Positions 1 to 5,127 of a DNA stretch of 5,388 nucleotides are shown here, in pieces. The DNA is from Acetobacterium sp. (lineage in GTDB: Bacteria > Bacillota > Clostridia > Eubacteriales > Eubacteriaceae). The notes beneath the pieces are model-generated. The model searched no databases, was not told where the DNA came from, and was given only the letters and a program-made list of their open reading frames with translations. How positions within the stretch are numbered: position 1 is the first letter of the stretch; each line of letters opens with the position of its first letter. The DNA lies in NCBI GenBank assembly GCA_022013395.1, contig JAKLQL010000045.1, positions 1 to 5,388 on the forward strand, given 5' to 3'. The position numbers and the translations under genes are program-made.

Positions 1-78
1 AATCAGCAGTTTACATCCCACAAGATTAGGATCTTTTTGGGTTGATACTACGTTTCCGACTACTTTTGCTAACTGCAT
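1..78 (-). CDS. pduN: PduN/EutN/CcmL-family BMC vertex protein, N-terminal fragment (cut by window edge)
   Basis: Only the first 26 codons lie in the window; the frame runs open off the left edge. The fragment starts MQLAKVVGNVVSTQKDPNL and continues with VGCKLLI. This is the usual opening of the EutN/CcmL/PduN family: a first beta strand with G-x-V-V-x-T followed by a K-x-x-x-L-x-G-x-K-L-L segment. Family members are about 90-100 residues and form pentamers that cap the vertices of the polyhedral shell. The ATG at 78 follows an AGGGTGGTGA ribosome binding site 4 nt upstream, and the gap to the flavoprotein stop is 15 bp. In enteric pdu operons pduN also sits a short way downstream of pduL. 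The family is clear; PduN rather than EutN is inferred from the operon. Confidence 0.9.
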   Translation of the reverse strand, partial: MQLAKVVGNVVSTQKDPNLVGCKLLI

Positions 79-82
79 AAAT

Positions 83-91
83 TCACCACCC
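83..91 (-). promoter_or_regulatory. Ribosome binding site of pduN
   Basis: GGGTGGTGA on the minus strand lies 4 nt before the ATG at 78. It fixes the start of the truncated vertex-protein gene, which would otherwise rest on only 26 codons. Confidence 0.7.
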
Positions 92-93
92 TT

Positions 94-939
94 TTAAATC
101 CTAATAACCTGAAGCCCAAATTCCTTTATGGCTTCAACAGCATACTCCGTAACAATTGATCCAGCAGGTATTTTAACTGTTTTTGCTCCCCGAATCTTTA
201 AAATGTCGGTGCGTGAGATAACTTTTTTATCCAATACGCATTCGCCATTATTTCCGGACAAGCCAATATTCACCACTGGCTCTTTTTTGCTGGGAAGATC
301 TGTTGTTTCAACGATTAATTCTTTAGTATCTGTGGGGGTTCCACCAACACAAGTTGCATATAAGTCTTTGCCATTGACAACTTTCATTCCAAATTCTCGA
401 AGTGTTTCAACATTGTTATTCAACATTTCCCGATACTTTGGCGATGATTTCCCCATACCAAGGGTTGCTCTCTGGGGATCATCCGGATCACACGCATTTT
501 TTGCTGCAACAACCGGCGTACCGGCCATAAAGCCATGATTGATAAGTGATAACAAAACCGTATCTGTAATTCCCACAGCCAATTTAGCTGCAGTATTCAC
601 ACTCATGGTTGCAATCACAAACATGTCTGCCGATGAGTAAAGCTCTTTTTGGCTTTTAATGTTACCACTGTGATAAATCACATCAAGATTCAATTCTTTT
701 TGAATAGCCGCCGGATTTAACACCATCATGCCATCATCAGAAAGAACAACTTTTAATTGCCAACCATCTTTTTGTAATTTCAACAGTGAATCCATCGACT
801 CTTTAAAACCAATCGTAGCTCCCGTAAAGAAAACAACTGCTTTTTTAGGTTTATTTTTTATTCGCCTGACAACCTCGTCGACAATTTTTTGAATGAGACC
901 ATCCAATAAACCGTTTTCGAGCATTTTCTCCATGTCCAA
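94..939 (-). CDS. BMC-associated flavoprotein (HFCD/CoaC-like fold) at the pduM position, function unknown
   Basis: The 281-residue protein has three parts. Residues about 4-30 form an amphipathic helix (LLDGLIQKIVDEVVRRI) that looks like an encapsulation peptide targeting cargo to the BMC lumen. Residues about 33-200 look like a flavin-binding Rossmann-type domain of the homo-oligomeric flavin-containing Cys decarboxylase family (phosphopantothenoylcysteine decarboxylase, flavin prenyltransferase). It has FTGATIG at 38-44 and the S-x-N-T-A-A-K-x-A-x-G-x-x-D-T signature at 113-127. Residues about 239-281 form a separate tail with IPAGSIVTEYA. I do not see the P-x-M-N-x-x-M substrate clamp of the decarboxylases, so a decarboxylase role is doubtful; a redox or cofactor-related role in the lumen is a guess. 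The start is TTG at 939, 6 nt after GGTGA; the in-frame ATG at 933 is an alternative, at 12 nt spacing. The gene lies 18 bp after eutJ and 15 bp before pduN. The fold assignment is good; the reaction is unknown. Confidence 0.85.
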   Translation of the reverse strand: MDMEKMLENGLLDGLIQKIVDEVVRRIKNKPKKAVVFFTGATIGFKESMDSLLKLQKDGWQLKVVLSDDGMMVLNPAAIQKELNLDVIYHSGNIKSQKELYSSADMFVIATMSVNTAAKLAVGITDTVLLSLINHGFMAGTPVVAAKNACDPDDPQRATLGMGKSSPKYREMLNNNVETLREFGMKVVNGKDLYATCVGGTPTDTKELIVETTDLPSKKEPVVNIGLSGNNGECVLDKKVISRTDILKIRGAKTVKIPAGSIVTEYAVEAIKEFGLQVIRI

Positions 940-957
940 ATTCTATCACCACATTTC

Positions 958-1782
958 TTACCTTTGACAATTAAAGGCGATCCCTAAGGGTGTTACCAAT
1001 AATGGTTCTACTGGTTTAATGGTCTTGATGCCTGTTTCATCTTCAAATATTTTTTCAAAATCATCAAAGACACACGCCCCGCCAACCACATAAATAACAT
1101 CAACATCGTACCCGACCACAAATCGATTAACGATTGACGCCATCTTCTGCACAACGGGTTTGATAATTGGAAATATCTTCTTTTGCGATTCGTTCTTTTT
1201 AAGTTCCTCTGCTTCTTCAAAGCTTATGTGATGAAAACCTGCCAGTACCAGGCTCATATGGGTCCCTCCGGTCGCTTCATCGGCTGTGAAAATAACTTCA
1301 CCATCTTTAAGAATACTGATTCCGGTGGTTCCACCACCAACATCTACAACGGCCCCATTTTGAATACCCAAAACGGTCGCTGCTGCAGTCGGTTCATCAA
1401 CAACATTTGTAACAACAAAGTCGGCTGAATCCACCACGTTGGAGATAATCTTTGTATTCCCTGCCAAGATACCGGGAGGAATGGCTGTGGCCGCTTTAGC
1501 GTATGTTAAATCAACGCCTAATATACCTTCAACCTCACCTTTGAGTTTTCGTACGATTTGGCTTGCTCCGAGATAGTCTACGACAATTCCGTCGCGCACC
1601 ACTGACGCACCTTGAGTAGCTCCGGCAATGGGACGATTATTCTCATCAACCACTGCGATGACAATATTTGCAGTACCAAGATCCACGCCAACTTTCAGCT
1701 CACCAGTGTAAGCATTGGCCTTTTTTCCTCGAATTAATTCTGCAAATTCCAATATTGCGTCGTTACCAGATTTCCAATCCAT
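958..1782 (-). CDS. eutJ: EutJ-like actin/Hsp70-fold ATPase, putative BMC chaperone
   Basis: The 274-residue protein is close in length to enteric EutJ. It carries the actin-fold nucleotide motifs in order: phosphate-1 VGVDLGTANI at 31-40, phosphate-2 AVVDVGGGTTGISI at 144-157, and the adenosine motif VIYVVGGACV at 229-238. Family-typical segments are VVRDGIVVDY (61-70), VVDEPTAAA (127-135), TADEATGGTHMSL (166-178) and ISFEEAEELKK (186-196), which match what I recall of E. coli EutJ. EutJ is thought to act as a chaperone or reactivase-like ATPase in ethanolamine microcompartments, but its job is not firmly established. Residues 1-30 before the first motif are short and variable, as in EutJ. 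The ATG at 1782 follows AGGTGA by 4 nt, and that site covers the last codon and stop of pduL, so translation is probably coupled. A EutJ-type protein in a propanediol operon, beside PduG (another ATPase of this fold), is unlike enteric pdu loci. Confidence 0.88.
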   Translation of the reverse strand: MDWKSGNDAILEFAELIRGKKANAYTGELKVGVDLGTANIVIAVVDENNRPIAGATQGASVVRDGIVVDYLGASQIVRKLKGEVEGILGVDLTYAKAATAIPPGILAGNTKIISNVVDSADFVVTNVVDEPTAAATVLGIQNGAVVDVGGGTTGISILKDGEVIFTADEATGGTHMSLVLAGFHHISFEEAEELKKNESQKKIFPIIKPVVQKMASIVNRFVVGYDVDVIYVVGGACVFDDFEKIFEDETGIKTIKPVEPLLVTPLGIAFNCQR

Positions 1783-1786
1783 TATT

Positions 1787-1792
1787 TCACCT
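1787..1792 (-). promoter_or_regulatory. Ribosome binding site of eutJ overlapping the pduL stop
   Basis: AGGTGA on the minus strand is made of the last sense codon (AGG, Arg) and the stop (TGA) of pduL. It lies 4 nt before the eutJ ATG at 1782. The overlap suggests coupled translation of the two genes. Confidence 0.7.
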
Positions 1793-2440
1793 GTTTGGGA
1801 TTATTTTTAAATAATCATCGTTGTTAAGTCCTGCCGCATTTGCTTCATCAGTATCCAGATGCATTTCATAGTCAAATTTATCGGATACACGAGCCAACAC
1901 ATTACAGAAAATAGTCTTTCGAGTGCCACATGTTTCAACACAAACCCAGTCTTTATCTTTTACGCCAAGTTTCTCGGCTACATCCGTTGGCATATGGATG
2001 TGTCGAAGTGCGACAATCACCCCATGACTTAGAGTAACAGAACCACATGGTCCTTCAAGTGTAATTCCTGGTGTGCCTTCAAGTTTCCCTGATTCACAAA
2101 CTGGGGCTTTAATGCCCAGTGTTCTGGCATCCGTCAAGGATATTTCGATTTGACTTTCCGGTCTGGCTGGTCCTAAAATACGAACCTTGTCAAAACAACC
2201 TTTCGGTCCAACTACTTTAACCGTTTCTTTTGCCGCATATTGTCCTGGTTGCTTTAAGTCTTTGATATTTGTCAACTCATGCCCTTTTCCAAAAAGCGTT
2301 TCAATATCTTCTTGGGAAAGATGGATATGCTTATTGGAAATACCCAAAACAACCCGATTCGGGCTATCTTTTTCGCTAATTAATTTTTTAACCGTATTAA
2401 TTACGATTTGCTCAATTACTTTTTTTTCGTCTTCGTTCAT
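1787..2440 (-). CDS. pduL: PduL, phosphate propanoyltransferase (BMC-type phosphotransacylase)
   Basis: PduL converts propionyl-CoA and phosphate to propionyl phosphate and free CoA, recycling CoA inside the microcompartment ahead of ATP formation by a kinase. The 217 residues hold an N-terminal amphipathic helix (about 2-22, KKVIEQIVINTVKKLI), likely an encapsulation peptide, and then two PduL domains. The metal ligands known from the Rhodopseudomonas PduL structure appear intact: H38 and H40 in SNKHIHLS, E99 in QIEIS, H147 and H149 in RHIHM, and H194 in MHLDTDEANAAG. R93 sits where the phosphate-binding arginine is expected. All are shifted by ten from the published numbering as I recall it. 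LKQPGQYAA (62-70) and TDARTLGIKAP (103-113) are further family signatures. It has six cysteines, none an expected ligand. The ATG at 2440 follows AAGGTG by 5 nt. A 61-bp gap separates it from pduK, and its stop overlaps the eutJ ribosome binding site. A related acyl group is possible, but propionyl fits the operon. Confidence 0.96.
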   Translation of the reverse strand: MNEDEKKVIEQIVINTVKKLISEKDSPNRVVLGISNKHIHLSQEDIETLFGKGHELTNIKDLKQPGQYAAKETVKVVGPKGCFDKVRILGPARPESQIEISLTDARTLGIKAPVCESGKLEGTPGITLEGPCGSVTLSHGVIVALRHIHMPTDVAEKLGVKDKDWVCVETCGTRKTIFCNVLARVSDKFDYEMHLDTDEANAAGLNNDDYLKIIPNR

Positions 2441-2448
2441 ACTTACAC

Positions 2449-2462
2449 CTTTTCTTCAAAAG
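2449..2462 (-). repeat. Short A/T-rich hairpin overlapping the pduL ribosome binding site
   Basis: On the minus strand CTTTT-GAAG-AAAAG forms a 5-bp perfect stem with a 4-nt loop. Its 3' arm runs into the AAGGTG ribosome binding site of pduL (2446-2451). Four of the five pairs are A-U, so the structure is weak and may have no effect. It is recorded because it sits in the longest gap of the window. Confidence 0.35.
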
Positions 2463-2467
2463 ATCAT

Positions 2468-2491
2468 TTCTGTCTGAATGTACTAACAGAA
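2468..2491. repeat. 6-bp inverted repeat in the pduK-pduL gap
   Basis: TTCTGT at 2468-2473 and ACAGAA at 2486-2491 are perfect inverted copies separated by 12 nt. On the plus strand the second arm is followed by seven T's (2493-2499). On the transcribed strand that run becomes A's ahead of the hairpin, so it is not a terminator for this operon. It could be a weak mRNA stem, an operator-like dyad, or chance. Confidence 0.35.
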
Positions 2492-2501
2492 CTTTTTTTG
2501 A

Positions 2502-2888
2502 TTACTCTTCAGTAATCTCGTCACTTATTTCTTCTGCTGGTTCTTCATTTTTTTCTTCAATGTCAACTTCAGCTTTTGGCACAACCGGTGGTGTATAGCC
2601 CACTGTTTGACTGTTGTAAATTAATTTTTCAATTCCTTCACTGGGTCGGGCAATCACTTTAGTTCCCCAAGCGCCTCGGCCTTTAGCACAAGCCGCCGTA
2701 GCAGCTTCAACAGCAGCCTTTACCGCGCCAACATCTCCTGCCACTTTAATGGTGGACATGCCATCGCCTTTACAGGCTTCATAGCCAATCAGTCTTACAT
2801 TTGCTGACTTGACCGCCGCATCGGCAGCTTCGATAGCTGTGGCCAACCCAATAGCTTCTATTAGGCCGATGGCCTCTCCTCTATTCAA
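2502..2888 (-). CDS. pduK: PduK-like BMC-domain shell protein with acidic C-terminal tail
   Basis: This is a 128-residue hexamer-forming shell protein. Residues about 5-90 form one BMC domain: AIGLIEAIGLATAIEAADAA (6-25), a pore loop with KGDG at 40-43, and IKVAGDVGAVKAAVEAA (47-63), ending near TKVIARPSEGIEKLI. After a Pro-rich linker (T99-P104), residues 106-128 form a strongly acidic tail with 12 Asp/Glu and one Lys. Salmonella PduK also extends past its BMC domain, but that extension ends in a cysteine cluster thought to bind Fe-S. Here the only cysteines are C39, beside the pore loop, and C67, so no such cluster is present. The start is TTG at 2888, 7 nt after GGAGG; no in-frame ATG lies upstream within reach. 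It follows pduH by 12 bp. The BMC class is certain; the PduK name is inferred from position and the tail, and a PduA/PduJ-like shell role is possible. Confidence 0.9.
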   Translation of the reverse strand: MNRGEAIGLIEAIGLATAIEAADAAVKSANVRLIGYEACKGDGMSTIKVAGDVGAVKAAVEAATAACAKGRGAWGTKVIARPSEGIEKLIYNSQTVGYTPPVVPKAEVDIEEKNEEPAEEISDEITEE

Positions 2889-2893
2889 ATTAA

Positions 2894-2902
2894 CCCCTCC
2901 TT
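2894..2902 (-). promoter_or_regulatory. Strong ribosome binding site deciding the TTG start of pduK
   Basis: AAGGAGGGG on the minus strand overlaps the TAA stop of pduH and lies 7 nt (counted from GGAGG) before the TTG at 2888. It is among the best ribosome binding sites in the window, which would offset the weak TTG codon for an abundant shell protein. Confidence 0.8.
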
Positions 2903-3275
2903 ACGACAGTTCAGTATTATCAAGATTTTTAAATGGCATTCTTTTTACCAGGCGAGCGGCATTGCTTCCGATTGCTCGTAGCGTTGCCTCATCACTATAA
3001 GATGGAATTCTGAAAATGGGTTGATCCTCTTTTAATTTAATAAAATGAAGAACCACTTCGTTCTCGGTGATTCCGATGCCAACACCTAAATGGGATAATT
3101 CTGCGCCTCTAAAAGCAAGCTCCACCGGGTTGGATTCTTCAAGTTCCTCGACGGAAAAAGGGATGCCTTCTTCTTCGATTCCATGTAATACTTCGTCAAC
3201 GACCTTTTGATACGTCATATTTTTACCATGGACAACTTTAATTTCTGGTTTTGGTGCATCGAAATTCATATGCAT
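2901..3275 (-). CDS. pduH: PduH, small subunit of diol dehydratase-reactivating factor
   Basis: PduH pairs with PduG to form the ATP-dependent factor that releases damaged cobalamin from inactivated diol dehydratase; the small subunit resembles the dehydratase beta subunit and exchanges with it. The 124-residue form carries HGIEEEGIPF at 31-40, the family hallmark; E35 matches the glutamate that, in the Klebsiella DdrAB structure as I recall it, helps bind the metal shared with the large subunit. LGVGIGIT (63-70) and the C-terminal GSNAARLVKRMPFKNLD (103-119) also match. I chose the ATG at 3275: it begins 1 nt after the pduG stop and 5 nt after AAGGTGA. A TTG at 3299 would add eight residues inside pduG, and an ATG at 3269 would shorten the protein by two. 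The length fits enteric PduH, about 116-125 residues. Confidence 0.95.
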   Translation of the reverse strand: MHMNFDAPKPEIKVVHGKNMTYQKVVDEVLHGIEEEGIPFSVEELEESNPVELAFRGAELSHLGVGIGITENEVVLHFIKLKEDQPIFRIPSYSDEATLRAIGSNAARLVKRMPFKNLDNTELS

Positions 3276-3276
3276 A

Positions 3277-5091
3277 TTATTCACCTTCTTCGTAAGCAAG
3301 TACGAGACCGGTGGCTACTGCATTGCGTGGACCCTCAACACCTCTAATATTCGCCCGTCCTGAAACGATACTGTACTTCGATAAGGCATCTGTTACCAAT
3401 TGCGGAATCTCAAAATCAAGTGCTGATCCTCCAACTAAGGTTACAAATTCAATATCCCGAACGTTTCCAGTGGGACTAACCCGTTCTAATGAACGAATGG
3501 CATTTACTACAAATACTTTTGCTTTTGCTTCTCGACGTACTGCTCGAATACGTTCTAGTGAAAAGTTACCCGGCATGGGTATCATTCCATTTGGTGTCAA
3601 AATGACAACCCGTGCAAAAGATCTTGGATCAAGTGGTTTGTCAAAAAATTGAACGGTTCCATCTTCATGACGAAAATGGAATAAACTTTCAACCTTTGCC
3701 AACGGATATTTTTTAATATCTTCCGCCAAACCCATGTTGTCATATCCTAGTTCCGATGCGATGAGCAGTGTAACCATATTTCCGGCACCTGCTAAATGGA
3801 TGGACTTGATTTCACCTGCCCTGTTAATAATTGCTGCATCTGTCGATCCTGCACCCATATCGATAATTGCTAAAGGCATATTGCTTCCCGGTGTCGTTAA
3901 TGCGCCACGGATGGCCATATCGGCTTCTACTCCGCCAACTTCAACTTTTACACCCAGTTCAGCTTCCAATTCGTGAGCAATCATATTCATTTGTAATTTA
4001 TCGGCTTTAACCATGGCGGCAATACCAACGGCATTTTCCATGGAAAATTCTTCGGCAACCCCACCTTTGACAGTTTGTGGCACAAAAGTATCAACTGCTA
4101 ATAAATCTTGAATTTTAATTGCACTTGGTAACTGATCCGTTAAGCTCGACATTACCTGTCTAACCTTCTCAAGCATTCCACCGGCATTAGTGCCAGCTTC
4201 CCCTTTAATATCTTCAACAGGAGCTACGGAACGTATTGCTTCCATGATTTTTTCAGCGCCATCATCGACGTTAACCTGGGCTTTTTTGTTTGTTCCCTGG
4301 ATAATGATCTGGCCAGCCGGGATTTTTCTTTCTTTGACATCCCCTGCCGGCGTTTTAATAACAACAGCTGAACGATTTCCAATGAGGGCTCGTGAAACAG
4401 GAACAACCTGTTTTGTCTCATCGGATGTTAAATCAAATACGGTTGCAATTCCGTATGGGTTTGATAGTTGTTCAACTACCGCACCTGGTGCGGCAACCTC
4501 AATGGCTGCACGCATGTTTCTTGGCACCTTTTCAATCAGCGAAACTTCATCAACAATTGGAATTTTTTTCATAAGACGGTTATTAATTAAAACGCCATCA
4601 TCACGTTGGACAATGGCACCATTAATAAATATGCCGTTATTAACAGCATGGTTAATAATACGAGAAGAATCTTCAAAATCCACTTCTCTTGGAATAACGA
4701 CGATTACTGATTCGCCTTTATCACAATTATTAACTTCTCTTATGTCTACGGTCACACCCACACCGATCCCCAATCCCCCTGGCGTAGAGGGATTGTGACC
4801 GATCATGGTTGATTCCGTAATAATTGTTTCCGTAATTGTTTCCATCGCTACATCCCCAATAACAGGAGCAGCTTCATTGATCCGGATTAAATCAACATTT
4901 TCTACGGTTAAACCAGCTTTTTCTAGGGCTTGTTTGAGAGAGGCGAAAACTCCATGAATATTTTGACGTGTTCCCTTCATCCCAGTGGTATCAACAATAC
5001 CGCTGCACAAAAATTCAGGTTTTCCGTCCACATATCGGGCAAGCGCTGTTTCAGTACTTGCATTTCCAATATCTATTCCTGCAATAATCAT
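3277..5091 (-). CDS. pduG: PduG, large ATPase subunit of diol dehydratase-reactivating factor
   Basis: PduG is the actin/Hsp70-fold ATPase that drives exchange of inactive for active coenzyme B12 in diol dehydratase. At 604 residues it matches the usual 600-610. Motifs are IAGIDIGNASTETALA at 3-18 (phosphate-1), INEAAPVIGDVAMETITETI at 71-90, PLAIIDMGAGSTDAAI at 406-421 (phosphate-2), YPLAKVESLFHFRHEDG at 462-478, and FVTLVGGSALDFEIPQLVTD at 549-568 (adenosine). T103, D164 and D181 fall two residues before the metal-binding T105, D166 and D183 of Klebsiella DdrA, as recalled. NPYGIATVFDL (211-221) and GRANIRGVEGPRNAVATG (578-595) are further signatures. The ATG at 5091 follows GGGAGGA by 7 nt. 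The gene starts 36 bp after pduE and its stop is 1 nt before the pduH start, so the two subunits are translationally linked. Glycerol dehydratase reactivase DhaF is the close alternative; the BMC setting favours Pdu. Confidence 0.97.
   Translation of the reverse strand: MIIAGIDIGNASTETALARYVDGKPEFLCSGIVDTTGMKGTRQNIHGVFASLKQALEKAGLTVENVDLIRINEAAPVIGDVAMETITETIITESTMIGHNPSTPGGLGIGVGVTVDIREVNNCDKGESVIVVIPREVDFEDSSRIINHAVNNGIFINGAIVQRDDGVLINNRLMKKIPIVDEVSLIEKVPRNMRAAIEVAAPGAVVEQLSNPYGIATVFDLTSDETKQVVPVSRALIGNRSAVVIKTPAGDVKERKIPAGQIIIQGTNKKAQVNVDDGAEKIMEAIRSVAPVEDIKGEAGTNAGGMLEKVRQVMSSLTDQLPSAIKIQDLLAVDTFVPQTVKGGVAEEFSMENAVGIAAMVKADKLQMNMIAHELEAELGVKVEVGGVEADMAIRGALTTPGSNMPLAIIDMGAGSTDAAIINRAGEIKSIHLAGAGNMVTLLIASELGYDNMGLAEDIKKYPLAKVESLFHFRHEDGTVQFFDKPLDPRSFARVVILTPNGMIPMPGNFSLERIRAVRREAKAKVFVVNAIRSLERVSPTGNVRDIEFVTLVGGSALDFEIPQLVTDALSKYSIVSGRANIRGVEGPRNAVATGLVLAYEEGE
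3281..3287 (-). promoter_or_regulatory. Ribosome binding site deciding the pduH start, inside the pduG end
   Basis: AAGGTGA on the minus strand is built from the last codons of pduG and lies 5 nt before the ATG at 3275. This favours that ATG over a TTG at 3299, which lies upstream of this site, and over the ATG at 3269, which is 11 nt away. Confidence 0.75.
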
Positions 5092-5098
5092 ATGTTAG

Positions 5099-5105
5099 TC
5101 CTCCC
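5099..5105 (-). promoter_or_regulatory. Ribosome binding site of pduG
   Basis: GGGAGGA on the minus strand lies 7 nt before the pduG ATG at 5091, in the 36-bp gap after pduE. I see no promoter-like or hairpin element in that gap. Confidence 0.8.
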
Positions 5106-5127
5106 AACACTTCCTATTCTGCTAATT

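Noticed and set aside
128..538. 136-codon open frame on the plus strand opposite the flavoprotein gene
   Set aside because: It is antisense to a well-supported coding region and its product shows no recognisable motif. It is best explained as a by-product of the codon usage of the real gene.
94..939. Calling the flavoprotein a phosphopantothenoylcysteine decarboxylase (CoaC/Dfp) or UbiX
   Set aside because: The flavin signature is shared, but I do not see the substrate clamp motif, and the N-terminal targeting helix, the extra C-terminal module and the BMC context do not fit those housekeeping enzymes.
958..1782. Calling the 274-residue ATPase DnaK/Hsp70 or a second PduG
   Set aside because: It is far too short for DnaK and lacks a substrate-binding domain. 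It also lacks the long PduG insertions and signatures, whereas the D-E-A-T-G-G-T-H and S-F-E-E-A-E segments match EutJ.
2468..2499. Plus-strand hairpin followed by seven T's, resembling an intrinsic terminator
   Set aside because: No plus-strand gene ends here, the stem is only 6 bp with a 12-nt loop, and on the transcribed strand the T's become A's on the wrong side of the hairpin.
3276..3299. TTG at 3299 as the start of pduH
   Set aside because: It would add eight residues with no family similarity inside the end of pduG. The AAGGTGA site at 3281-3287 lies downstream of it and correctly serves the ATG at 3275.
4190..4798. 202-codon open frame on the plus strand opposite pduG
   Set aside because: It lies entirely inside the strongly conserved pduG gene on the other strand, has no ribosome binding site that stands out, and its translation resembles no family I know.
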